NCBI GenBank assembly: GCA_907164885.2
Contig: OU015492.1
Span: forward strand, 200,259,120 to 200,323,119
Direction of reading: 5' to 3'
Length of the DNA: 64,000 nucleotides
Source: Dolomedes plantarius
Taxonomy: Eukaryota > Arthropoda > Arachnida > Araneae > Dolomedidae
Every line of letters starts with the position of its first letter. Position 1 is the stretch's first letter. Both the position numbers and the translations under genes were made by a program. Below, piece by piece: positions 24,488 through 35,105 of the stretch. The notes beneath the pieces were generated by a model. It did no database searches, was not told where the DNA came from, and worked only from the letters and a program-made list of their open reading frames with translations.

Positions 24488-26225
24488 ATCAATTCGATAT
24501 CTTGTAGCTTGATTAGTTGACCATGGATACCGTCGTCTTTCGCAGCACGAAGTCTTAAAACAGTAACTTTTAGGTCTATAACACTCCGATAACTGTTTTT
24601 TTTATATTTTTGTGTGAAATATTTGCTTTGTAATATTTACTAACTATATAATAAATTTATTGCTAATGCTATATGAAATTTGAAGTGAAAGATGCAATTC
24701 ATCATTTAAATAAAAAATTTATTTTAAATAATTTCAATTATATCAAGAAGAAAGTTTTACTGTTTTTGATACAGTATATCTCCATATATATATATATATA
24801 TATATACATATATATGGCTCATAAACTCACTCGCCAGGCATGGGTTCTTATAATGTATCAGATTACCCCCGAAAGAGATACGAAAGAGATAATAATACTA
24901 AAGAGAGCGTGTTGGTTTTATAAACCAGGATCTCACTTTAGTATCATGCAAGTAAATTCATGCTCCCTAAATTATATGCTTTACAATTACCGAACTTTCA
25001 TAGGTAGCGGAATACTAGCTTGTGTGGAAAGTTCTACTGAATTTCATACTGGTCGACAGGATTGTAGTCAAGAAAAAATTATTAAGTTAATGTAGTGGAA
25101 CCTTTTACTAGCCATTGGAGATATTTAAGAAATTGTGTAGTTATTGTAAGTTCATCTAGGAGTTATAAGAAGCTTCTGTCCAAAGTTTGAATATAGCATG
25201 TTAAAAAGTTCAAAATTATTAAGGATTTGAGTTAAATGGTGTCTGCTGGTCAGTGCTATTTGCAGAATTCTTTGAGATTCTACTGCATGCTAGATTAAAA
25301 TAAACACATCACAGAAAGGTCAAACAAAGTGAACTGGATATTTTTCTTGTCGGTTTGTGGGGTCCATTGCCTCGGGGTTTTTTTCCACTCAAAAATCCTC
25401 AGTTTGCTTGATACATTTGTAATCTCCACACATTATACAAGGCTATACGTTCTTAGATCTATCAACGGTATTTACGAAGTGTCGTATAGTCCTGACCAAT
25501 AAGCGAAGCAACGATACGCATCATTTCATCTGTTCCCCGAAGAAGAAAAACAAGAACATTACTTTGCCCAACCTTTGAGGTTTTTGTAACCATAGCATTG
25601 ATTTTGTGATTATTTGTAGCAACTAAAAACTTTATTGGGTGTCGTTACATGTGACAGGTAACGTGGTCATTAATCTTCCATGAGTTGTTTTTATTATTCA
25701 CGTTTTTTTCGTTTTTTTTCGTCAAGGGTTGTCTCAAGCAAAGGATATTTTCTATGGCGTAATGGTGTAGCAATAAACCACTGAGACTACTAGTTGTAAA
25801 AGTATTTTCTTCTTGAGCTCTGTGTAAAGTGAAGGATCTCCAGAATACATACTATTACGACTGCGTAGTGTCTCTTATATGATAAAATATTGACAAATTT
25901 ATAGAGAAATATTTTACGGATTGTAGGTATATGCACGAAAAATGTCACATTTTGTATTGAAGTATGAGCGTATTGAAGTATGTTTTGTATGAAGCAAGAG
26001 ATCCTCTCAGATTTTCTAGCATGTAAATGCATATATACTATATCAACAGATCACTATATGAAGATACTACTGAGGAGGTAATATTGCTACTGAAATATAC
26101 TGTCTCACTGCTTCTACATATAGATGCGATTTTGAATTGATATGAAGCCTTGATTTATTTAAATGTTCCATGAAATCATCACCACATTTTCCCAACTCGA
26201 TCTTATAGAAGTAACTCCACTAGAC
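24488..26225. other. Unassigned
   Basis: A 93-codon open frame starts at ATG 24816 (MAHKLTRQAW) and runs to 25095 on the plus strand; its upstream extension is translated (TA)n. No domain recognised and no splice or promoter support. The rest is AT-rich without repeats I can name. Confidence 0.25.
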
Positions 26226-26365
26226 CAGTGGTCGGCAAACTCATTTGTCAACAGAGCCAAATGTCAACAGTACAACGACTGAAATTTGTTTTGAGAGCCA
26301 AATTTTTTAAACTTAAACTACTTAAACTATATAGGTAGGTGCATTGTTATTAATTTAATTAGGAT
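26226..26365. mobile_element. hAT left-end fragment
   Basis: CAGTGGTCGGCAAACTCAT followed by AACAGAGCCAAAT and GAGAGCCAAATTTTTTAAAC is the start of a Charlie/Buster-type hAT terminus. No matching right end or TSD was found within the next kilobases. Confidence 0.6.
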
Positions 26366-26449
26366 ACTCCAAAGCTGGCCTTTGCTAAAAACGTCCTCAA
26401 TCTGAATAAGTTACGTTCGCTGAAGTTGACCCCTTCCAACTCTTCCATC

Positions 26450-26790
26450 CACACTCGTCTTGTATAATTATTTCGTAAGAGGATTGGATGCGTGGGTTGA
26501 GGGGATCGTCGAGCAGTCAGAAAGAAAGAGTACAGAAGGGTCGAGTCTCTTGAAGGAATCAGAGGTCTGGCGAGATACATGCAGGCTCGTCTCGCCTCCA
26601 GTGAATTAATTAAGCTGTAAGCAGATTAGATTGTAGTAGTAAGAGCCGGGATCTGGTAAGATGCTGTAGGCTTGCCCACCTCGTGCTCAGAGTTGTTTGT
26701 AATTGTTATATTAATGTTCAACTGTAAATAAATTTATGTTCGTGTCGTTAAGAGAGACTCGTTTTTACACTACCTCATTTGTCCCCATGC
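26450..26790 (+). other. Possible solo LTR
   Basis: G+C-richer block followed by TGTAAATAAATTTATG (polyadenylation-like AATAAA) and then GAGACTCGTTTTTACACTACC. The succession of a U3-like block, AATAAA and a short tail resembles arthropod Gypsy LTRs. No TSD, primer-binding site or partner is visible. Confidence 0.3.
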
Positions 26791-26876
26791 CATATAGTAA
26801 AAGAACCTAAGTGAACCGGTGAAAGAAAGAGGGTTCACGACAGATATGTAGACCCGAATAACAAAGAACAGCAAAC

Positions 26877-26927
26877 ATTTTATTATGTCCTATGGTCTAG
26901 TGACTAGACCATAGGACATAATAAAAT
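26877..26927. repeat. 51-bp perfect palindrome P4
   Basis: Arms of 25 bp (starting ATTTTATTATGTCC, ending GGACATAATAAAAT) are exact reverse complements around one central G. Flanking bases no longer pair. Confidence 0.99.
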
Positions 26928-27290
26928 TGAAATCTTTTGAGAATGATTATTTTTGACTTCGACAGATACCAACATACAGCAATCATTTATATGGCAGGTT
27001 AGGGTATTTATGAAAGAGAAGCGATGAATAACGTGTGTTTTACGATCGAAAATTACGGATGAATTAGAAAAGTTTTTTTCTTACATGTACAGGAGAAATT
27101 AAATCTTCCTGTGGTCAGTCTTTTATATTATCTTCAATATTTATTAAAATATTAAATAAATTTGTTAGATGCCAGTAAGTTTGTGCTGTAATACTTGTAG
27201 TCTATAAAGGATTATCAGTGACAAAGTAAAAAATCGTCAAACTGAGTTGAAATCAGTTCTAATTCCCATGGACTTCTGACATAACCAATC
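26928..27290. other. Unassigned AT-rich sequence
   Basis: Nothing supported here. Confidence 0.4.
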
Positions 27291-27475
27291 GGCCAGGTGA
27301 TGGCCGAATGAATAGGCCGTTGGCTATTGGTTCAGATCCCGTGGGTTCGAGTCCTACCTACTTTTGGCATGGATATTTGTAGCCGTTCGGAATAGGCATT
27401 AAACTGTAGGTCCCGGTCAAATTAGCCCTCGTGTAGCAGAAAGTTGACTGTAGCGCTCCAAACCAAGCCAAACCT
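27291..27475 (+). repeat. tRNA-derived SINE family c, copy 1
   Basis: Head AGGTGATGGCCGAATGAATAGG resembles the D-arm region of a Leu/Ser-type tRNA, and GTGGGTTCGAGTCCTAC (27341-27357) is a good B box. The body (TTTGTAGCCGTTCGGAAT, CTGTAGGTCCCGGTC, GTGTAGCAGAAAGTTGAC) is shared with the copy at 19719. Confidence 0.88.
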
Positions 27476-28120
27476 GCCATAACCTTTATCACACCTCATT
27501 CATAATTTTCCTTTTCATGCATTGCAAAAGCATTTACTTCCACATTTACATTGATCAAGTTATTTTTTCCTCATTTCATGTGGATTGAACTTAAATAGAG
27601 TCATAATTGTTGAAGGGGATACAGAAAATAAAAATAAATAAATAAATAAATGTTTGCAGAAAAAATAGTAACGCGCAAGGAATAAAGCTATGTTTTACCG
27701 CTTTTTTAAAGAGGAAAAAAATCAAAAATGTATCTGTGTGTCCTTTCTATTTGAACTAATTAGTTAAAAAAAGAAGAAAGTATTGTTTTCCCCACGATAC
27801 CGTGTTGAAGACTGATAGCTACAAAGTGTTTTCAATAGACTTATTTTTTGCTCTTAATTAATTCCTAATCGAGAATTTTTTTAATCCAAGAGAGTAGAGG
27901 GAGAAAGAAAAAGTAGAAGAAGCGAAAAAATATTTCATTTACCCTGAGAACATCATACATCGATGAAATAATCGAGAATATTAACCCGTACCCGTCAAAA
28001 ACTGTAATATGTACTACTTTATATATATTTTTTTTCTTGTGAGCTTGAAATGTCCCGATATAGTAAGGAAAAGTTTTACACAAAGTTTCCCCTGTAGATT
28101 ATTAAGCATATTTAACAGCT
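27476..28120. other. Unassigned AT-rich sequence
   Basis: An (AAAT)n run lies at 27632-27651. No gene supported. Confidence 0.4.
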
Positions 28121-28127
28121 CAACCGG

Positions 28128-28770
28128 GCTCGAGGTGGCCCTGCGGTAACGTGCTGGCTTTCGGTGATGAGGGTGCTCGGATCGAAACTCGGCGCGCGCC
28201 GTTAACCCTTTCCTTCTCGCTCCCGTCAGATTTTCGGGGTGAGGTTTCGCCTTCTATTTTTCGTGCCCATGCATCAAAAAGATCAAAACAATCAATTTCA
28301 TTTACCCTGAAAAACTTTTATTTCTTATTTTACATACCAGATGGTAGCACTAGACTATTTATATTGTAATTTTGGATGGGATTTTTTAAACTAGATGTGG
28401 CAGAATAAGAAATAAAATGTTTACTCCGTAAAAAATAGGTCCTTTTATTAACTTTTCTTGAAATTTATGCGATCATTAAGGGGATAAATAACTCCGTGTC
28501 TAGGCCGGATATGGGCACGTTAAACCCATAGACCGGAAAGTTGCTCTATGAAGGTCTGTGCGGTTGGGAGAGGGTATGATCTCTCCAGATGTCGCTCCTG
28601 GGAGGGGGGCTTGGTCAAATTTGAGGTGGCATCTAGCTAAGACGAAATCCGCTCCTTCTGGTGCTATTTAAAACCAGAGCAAGCCCCTACCTAGCCTATA
28701 TGGACCAAGTCTTGAACTTCATCCAGCCAGGAGGCATAATAAACAACAACAACAACAACAATATCAACTC
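28128..28770 (+). repeat. tRNA-derived SINE family d, copy 1, split by a MITE
   Basis: Head CTCGAGGTGGCCCTGCGGTAACGTGCTGG with B-box-like CTCGGATCGAAAC; after the MITE, AGGCCGGATATGGGCACGTTAAA and the tail TATGGACCAAGTCTTGAAC, GGCATAATAAACAACAACAAC. Copies: 48467-48845 (minus) and 61385-61640 (minus, partial). The (AAC)n tail runs from 28741 to 28762. Confidence 0.85.
28202..28487. mobile_element. piggyBac-type MITE, copy 1, inside SINE d
   Basis: Starts TTAACCCTTTCCTTCTCGC and ends GCGATCATTAAGGGGATAA. About 286 bp, closely matching 56449-56768 throughout (ACATACCAGATGG.AGCAC, TTTAAACTAGAT, GCGAT.GTTAAGGGG). Right TSD is ATAA, one base off TTAA. Confidence 0.9.
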
Positions 28771-29238
28771 AACCATTCATTCATAAATCAGAGAATGCTC
28801 GAATCCGAAGGTAGATGAACTTCGATGATAGTACGGTCTTCGGTTCTACAATCATATTTGTGATGTAGAAGGGCACGCGGGCTCTACGATGGTATGGGCG
28901 GGGGGGATGTCATAAGGATTTTTCATTGTTTCAGATTTTAAGATGAAGTTTCTGTTTCAAAGGGTTAGAAACATTTAAAACACATCATTCAAAACTTCGA
29001 AAATATAAACTACCAGAAAAAAGGGAATGGTGTCTACTTGCTCGAATGACTGTTCTGAATGAAAGCAACTGAGGGCTACTTCACTGATCCATCATTAGAA
29101 GAATAGAACTATAGGGAAACACCGAGCACTGCGAATGAAGAATAGGGAGCTTCCCTCCTCTCTCTCTATTCACATTTCAGAGGAGAATAACATGCATAAC
29201 AAAGGAATTTAAATTTTGGACCTTCCATTTGTCACTTT
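28771..29238. other. Unassigned
   Basis: No supported feature. Confidence 0.4.
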
Positions 29239-29540
29239 CAAAGTGCTTTCCCTACGAGGTCCCAGGAACCCTGAATAGTGACATTCGCAACCTGTTTGTA
29301 ATCCTGGAAGCAATACATCAAGAAAAGCAATTAAAGTCATATAACTGCTGCTGGGCAAGGAAAGGCACATATGCTCTGGAAATTAAATGTATAGCTTCTG
29401 GAAATGATGAAAGAGTTGATATTTCGTATCATGAGTATTTTTTTAAATTTAATTACGAGGGTGAACTTTCTAAGTTTTGGTATGTAAAATTGTGTTTGTA
29501 TATACATATTATGATGGTGTTCAAAATTCAGTGTTCGTAG
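29239..29540 (+). other. Coding-like open frame, possible exon
   Basis: An open frame without stops runs from about 29229 to 29540 and reads GTLNSDIRNLFVILEAIHQE, KSYNCCWARKGTYALEIKC and DERVDISYHEYFFKFNYEG. Composition is protein-like (balanced charges, few repeats) up to about 29465, then becomes AT-driven. An AG before 29239 and a GGTGAA near 29460 could be splice borders. No methionine start of its own: the track start is TTG. No family recognised. It may be an exon of an unseen gene or an old retro-copy. Confidence 0.3.
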
Positions 29541-30132
29541 ATAAAATGAACCTAGGTCTAAACCTTGAAGTGAATTAAATACGTACGTTGTATGCCATAT
29601 GAAGTAAACACATAAGGGAATTATACACAAAAGGGAAACCTAATTATACACAAAAAGGAAACTAAATAGGTTATTGTAGTGTCTTCATACATAAAAAGTG
29701 CTTTCATACAAATGAAATATTTTACGATTTTTTAAATGAAATTTGGACATGAACTACAAGAGAATATATATGTCTAGTTAATCCTGATTAACATACGATA
29801 ACCGTAAAAACCGATGCCTATCAATTGAGAATGCGTACTGTTGATTTTGAATTTTTTTCTTTTACTTCTGTTTACTGTTATTTAAAACATGGTAAAATAT
29901 AATTTGAATGATTGAAATTTCCTTATGTTTGTGTTTAACAGTTGAGCTTTTTAATAAATATATATTTTTTATTGAATTACAATTTAAACCTTAATGCTCT
30001 GAAAGATAATCATAACTTGAATTACAAGATTGAAATTGAAAGATAACCATAATTGAAAGATAACCTTGAATTGAAAGATAACCATAACACAAATATATTT
30101 GTGTTTTCAAATTTTGAATAATTTAAATAGTA

Positions 30133-30137
<5 letters not shown>
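29541..30137. other. Unassigned; short tandem array at 30000-30090
   Basis: TTGAAAGATAACCATAA-like units of 17-25 bp recur four times from 30000 to 30090. Confidence 0.6.

Positions 30138-30178
<41 letters not shown>
30138..30178. repeat. (TA)n microsatellite
   Basis: (TA)n directly at the 3' tail of the following minus-strand SINE. Confidence 0.98.
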
Positions 30179-30182
<4 letters not shown>

Positions 30183-30555
30183 CCAACAAACACAGAAGCA
30201 TCGGGCCGGGGTCGGAAGGTTCCGGCCAGCCGATTTCACCACTGCCGGGCCGGCGCATTAGGTCAGTATCGTTTCCGTCACGGCTGTGTCCTCTCGCCCG
30301 CGACTACCCCGTCGACTGCCGGGCCGCTTCCGGTAGGATTCGAGCCATCGTTCATCCGACTACGAACCGTTAGGCAGCCGCGATTAAGCCATCGATGCGG
30401 ACAGATAGCCGGAACGTAACCGGAGGTTGACGGGCCGGTTACGGGAGCAATAATTGGTGTCGACATACCGTCATCTACCCATCTCGTAAACAGCAATGTG
30501 CCGTAGGTCCGGGCATCATGCCAGCATTCTACCAGAATCGGACCGCCGGCATTTT
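30179..30555 (-). repeat. GC-rich tRNA-derived SINE family e with TGTGTTTGTTGGGTA tail
   Basis: Read on the minus strand, GATGGCTTAATCGCGGCTGCC and ATGGCTCGAATCCTACC act as A-box and B-box regions, then a GC-rich body leads to TTCTGTGTTTGTTGGGTA and a (TA)n tail. The same terminal string plus (TA)n ends the block at 43010-43308. G+C is far above the window average. Confidence 0.7.
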
Positions 30556-31360
30556 TTCTAAGTTTTACGTAGGACCCTTTTGTTTATATGCTTTTTATTA
30601 TTATTTATTTCATTGACGATTAACCTCTGATATCAACCCTTTCACTTTTATTATTTTTTTTGCCTTCATATTTCTAGCATTTTTTCCAGTTTTGCCTTAT
30701 GTATTTTTAGGTATTACCAAATACTGATCTTTGTTATTACCTAAAAATTTGTATATGAATCACTAGTTTACTTGTTAGAACAAAACCTCATTTTGCATTA
30801 AGATACATTTACCCAAATTTGAAAGTTAAGATAACATTAATACCAACCATTAAAGCTAAATCATCTTTCCACTCGATCTAAGGTTACAGTTTGTTTTTTT
30901 TAAATTTAGAATGAGATTATAGTACGTAAAACAGTACTACTTTAATAATTAACCCAAAAAATTTGTACTTCCCCAGTATAAAATTTATTAACATAATTTG
31001 ATAAATTTATAAACATAAATTTGATACATTCTTCAAACCTGAGTAATGTGTAGTGTGTATGATGAAGCCCATCTTTGTGAGCTTGTGAAAACTTGCTCAG
31101 AATTTATTTAAATTATTTTTTGGTGTAGAGTTAATAAATGCTCTACAGATAAGAAAATTATTTTTTGCATAGTTTTGTGAATTAAAGAGTAATTCATTAA
31201 ATTCTTATGTCATTTTAAAAAAATATTTTCTTTTCTATTATATTGGACTTAATATCCAACACTTGATAGTACTATTTTTGAGAAATAGTACTATGATAGT
31301 AATATCTTCTATTGTAATTTTGAGAAAAATTATACACACACATGTTTTTAAATACAGAAA
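30556..31360. other. Unassigned AT-rich sequence
   Basis: No gene supported. A 25-bp palindrome (AGTACTATTT / AAATAGTACT) lies at about 31267-31291. Confidence 0.4.
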
Positions 31361-31384
31361 AGAGCTGGTTTAAAGTAAAAATAG

Positions 31385-31390
31385 TTTATT
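31385..31390 (-). promoter_or_regulatory. Polyadenylation signal AATAAA
   Basis: On the minus strand AATAAA lies 43 bases after the stop codon of the terminal exon at 31434, a normal spacing for a short 3' UTR. Confidence 0.5.
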
Positions 31391-31433
31391 TAGAAAGTAC
31401 ATAGCACATTTACACAATTTTTTTCTATATTTT

Positions 31434-31483
31434 CTACAAAACAGGATCCTTTCGCTGTACCTCTGGCTCCATCTTTACAGCAT
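31434..31483 (-). CDS. Terminal exon of an unrecognised spliced gene
   Basis: The exon follows a strong acceptor (pyrimidine tract CTTTCTTTTTTTTCCCTAG) and begins in phase with two bases of a split codon. It then reads AVKMEPEVQRKDPVL and a TAG at 31434-31436. AATAAA follows at 31385. Together with 36878-36923 and 38984-39046 the frame and phases fit: 63, 46 and 50 bases make 52 codons plus stop. I do not recognise the protein; the charged, proline-containing tail looks cytosolic. The initiator exon is not found. Confidence rests on splice sites, phase and codon sense, not on homology. Confidence 0.45.
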
Positions 31484-31854
31484 CTAGGGAAAAAAAAGAA
31501 AGAGAAAATCAGTTCATAAATTTATGTGAAAGGAAAATGACTCCCATCCCCAGATATAATTTATGAATCAAAAGAATTTATTTAAATTATTTTTCTATGT
31601 AGAGTTAGTAAATGCTCTGCAGATAAGAAAATTTTTTTTTGCATAGTTTTGTACATTAAAGGGTAATTTATTGTTGTAAAAATAGTTGATTGTTGAAAGT
31701 AGTTGAAAAATTCATTGTTGATAAAGTAGAATTAAATAAATCCAATTAGGAAATATAAATTCTGAGACAGGGGTTTAAAAAAACTTGATACAAAACAGCA
31801 CCCAACACATGAGTGCAGTTTTAAATCTGTTGTCATTTTATTGATAACTACTTC

Positions 31855-32690
31855 CAAGAAGTAAATTCCTACCACATTTTTTTTGTAAAACCAATTACAT
31901 ACTGTGAAAACTACATCATGTAAAAAATATTTACTTGATTAAATAAATATACTAATAGAAAATAGTTATAAAATATTTGTTAAAGAGTATTCCCCTTTTC
32001 ACTAAATTTCTCTCTGTACAGTAGAAAATCCAACCATGTCGATTAATTTGTTATTATAGATATAAATAAAATAGGGTAGATTGCCTTGATAAGAGTACAA
32101 TTAAGTTTTTAATGTTGAGCATAATTTCAGCTCAACGTTGAAAGCTGAATCAGAGACTTGTCTATAATGACACCAAAATTTCCTCTTCACTATTGACAAT
32201 AATGCTGTTGAAAGTAGAGAAACACAAGAATAAAGATTGAATGCTAAGTAAAACATTAGCATACAAAATCTTAAATTTCTAAATTTGATTACAACATGCC
32301 ATAGAGAGCATTAATACAGATGCTGGGTCAGATTTAGAAATTTAAGATTTTATATAGTATTCAATCTTCATTCTTGTGTTTCTTTACTTTCAACGTGAGA
32401 GTGATTCTCGATAGTGAAAAGAAAATTTTGTTGTCATCTCAAGTCTCTCAGTCAGCTTTCAATTATTGTACTCTATCAAGGCATTCTAATCTATTTTATT
32501 TATATCTGTAATAACTAATCATTTAATTGACAGGATTGAATGTCTTACTGTACTGAGAAATTTAGTGAAAAGGGTGAATACTCTTTAACAACTAATCTAT
32601 TACTATAATAATGAATAAAGTAAAACTTTATTATATGATGTAGCTTTCACAGTAATTGGTTTTACAAAAATTGTGGTAGAAAGTAATTTG
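31855..32690. repeat. Large inverted repeat IR-B
   Basis: Left arm 31855-32287 and right arm 32333-32690 pair imperfectly around a 45-base loop. Anchors: TTAAAGAGTATTCCCCTTTTCACTAAATTTCTC with its inverse GAGAAATTTAGTGAAAAGGGTGAATACTC (positions 31981 and 32549), ATCTTAAATTTCTAAAT/ATTTAGAAATTTAAGAT, and CCTTGATAAGAGTACAAT/ATTGTACTCTATCAAGG. Confidence 0.9.
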
Positions 32691-33712
32691 GGATACTAAC
32701 TTCTGCATAGTATTTTAATAGAGCATATCTTTTGTTACTTAATTGTCAAATTATGGTGGGGATCTGTGTATAAAATATTTTTTTATTTGTGAGCAGCTGT
32801 TATTAGGGATAACCACAGTAAAAAATTATTCAAAATATACTATTTAGATTCAATAATTATTAACAATTGTTATGATATATTGTTTGATTAGTCTAGGTTA
32901 ATTTGAAAAATGAGGTGGGTAATATTGACTAGCTGTCAATGTTGAGTGAAATGGCATAGATTATATTATAAAGCGTGAAAAAACACTTAGACTTTTTGAA
33001 CCAAGCTTCTAACCCAAATTTAAGTTTTTAAAAAAATATTTTGCTAATGAGAGTATTTTCACAGATCTTAACAATGGAATAGAAAACCCGTATAGTCAAC
33101 AAATTCATGGATAAACGATTCAGTTCTAAAAGCAAAAAGCCTGGTTTCTGTATACTGTTGTAACATGATTATTATAAAAGTATACAGAAACCAGGCCTTT
33201 TGCTTTTAGGGCTGCATCTTTTATCCATGACTTAGTTGACAATACAGGTGTTATGTTCCATTCCTTAGATCCATGAAAATATTTCCAATTTTAAAAGTTT
33301 CATTAAATTTTTTTTAAAATTTTGGTTAGAAGTTCGGTTTGAAAAGTTAAAAGTATTTTATTGCACTTTGTAAAATAATCTATGCTACTGCACTCAACAT
33401 TGACAGCCAGTCAATCTTTGTATGCTTGCATCATTTTTCAACTTAACTTAGATAAACCAAATAATACACCATAAAAAAACCTACACACTTGCAAACATAA
33501 CCTTATTATAGTCAACAATTATTTAATAATTAACTGAACCTAAATAATATATTTTGGAATATTTTTTTACTGCCCTTATCCTTACACTTTATAATAACAG
33601 CTGCTCACAAAAATATATTTTATGTGACAGATCTCCACCAAAATTTGACAATGAAATAATAAAATTAAATACTAGGCAGAAGTTAGTATTCCAAATGACA
33701 TTCAACTACCTA
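32674..33712. repeat. Large inverted repeat IR-A
   Basis: Left arm 32674-33155 and right arm 33180-33712, loop 24 bases. Near the loop GCCTGGTTTCTGTATAC pairs with GTATACAGAAACCAGG; further out ACATTGACAGC.AGTCAAT, TAACAGCTGCTCACAAA and AGAAGTTAGTAT..CAAAT match their inverses. Divergence grows with distance. It adjoins IR-B, so a folded transcript could form two large hairpins in series. Confidence 0.92.
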
Positions 33713-34704
33713 TTAGCTCATCAACGAATAATCTAATACATCTAAAAGCAATATTATTATTATTATTACTTCTGTAAGGAATTATGAATGAACCTCTAAC
33801 TACTTCTCATGAAATTCTGATAATTAAATTAAAAAATTTTTAACATTAACTATCAAGAGTAAAATAACCCTTGGCATTTTATATCTTTATAATATAAAAA
33901 TATAAAATTTTTTTTGGTAAGCAGTTATGATAAAAGACTTTCACAAGAGTCACGGTTAACTGAAGTCCCTGAACTGCACTTTCAGACATACCTAATACTT
34001 TAATAACATGCTTGCCAGTTAAAAATATAATGAATAAAGGAAATCAATATCAATCCACAAATTACTGCAACCAAAGTTTATGAAAATGTTCGGATTAGCG
34101 TATAAAATATACAAAGAGAAATTTGAAAATTTGAGTTGTTTATTAATTAAGAATTATGTAATAAAAATATTTTTTATGGTTTTTCATAGAAAAATTCAAA
34201 TTTAAGTACAAAAAATAAATTTTAAAAAAATATATTATCAACTTTGTGATTTTGCCCACAAGTTCACGGCTGAAAAAAATAAAGGATATCTAGAGAATAA
34301 AAAAAAAAATGGGTTCAGTGAGGTTAAAATGAACTTACAGATTATGAATCGAGCACACTGCCAAGTGAGTTGTGGAATCTTTTCATGGAAATCACAATGT
34401 GAAGATGGATTCCAGTTTCAGAATTCTGTAAAGAAACCAATATTTTCTTACAATGCCATAATAAAAATTAGAGTGATTTGTGACACCAAGAAGCATTGAA
34501 AAGCAGAGTTCATTATTTATTTATTTATTTTACAAATGCCACACACTACCAAAAATAGCACCTATGCAATCAGTGCACGTGCTCTCCAATACTTCTCAAC
34601 AAGATCAGTAAAACATTTTAGTGCAGAGCACTCGTCTATTTGCTTATCAGTGAAATAAAAAAGGTAGTATGACCCCCTTACATGTATACTTTGGACCATA
34701 GGCG

Positions 34705-35105
34705 TAGCGTGCTTCTAACATTTGGGACGGATACAAATTGAATTCAGCTAGGGCCCTTCTCAGCGCATTGACTACCGATCAATCCTTAAAATTTGAAATA
34801 TGATTTTTTGAAATTGAGTAACAATAGAATTGATGTTTGAGTAGTATTCAAAAAGTTATACAATGAGAAAAATAAATGTAATATAAATAAAAAGAAAAAA
34901 AATGTAGCATGCTTCTAACATTTGGGACGGATACAAATTGAATTCAGCTAGGGCCCTTCTCAGCGCATTGACTACCGATCGATCCTTAAAATTTGAAATA
35001 TGATTTTTTGAAATTGAGTAACAATAGAATTGGTTTGAGTAGTATTCAAAAAGTTATACAATGAGGAAAATAAATGTAATATAAATAAAAGAAGAAAAAA
35101 AAATG
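34705..35105. repeat. Near-identical 200-bp tandem duplication
   Basis: GCTTCTAACATTTGGGACGG occurs at 34711 and 34911; both copies run on through AGGGCCCTTCTCAGCGC and end in GTAGCA with only a few single-base differences and short indels. This must be recent. Confidence 0.97.

Noticed and set aside
26880..26930. Rho-independent terminator
   Set aside because: Eukaryotic context and a stem far longer than needed, with no T-tract role.
28741..28762. CRISPR-like or coding repeat at (AAC)n runs
   Set aside because: Simple tail repeats of SINE d and the LINE; a CRISPR is not expected in a eukaryote.
31434..31483. Single-exon peptide starting at ATG 31470
   Set aside because: The strong splice acceptor and phase match to the other exons make a terminal exon the better reading.
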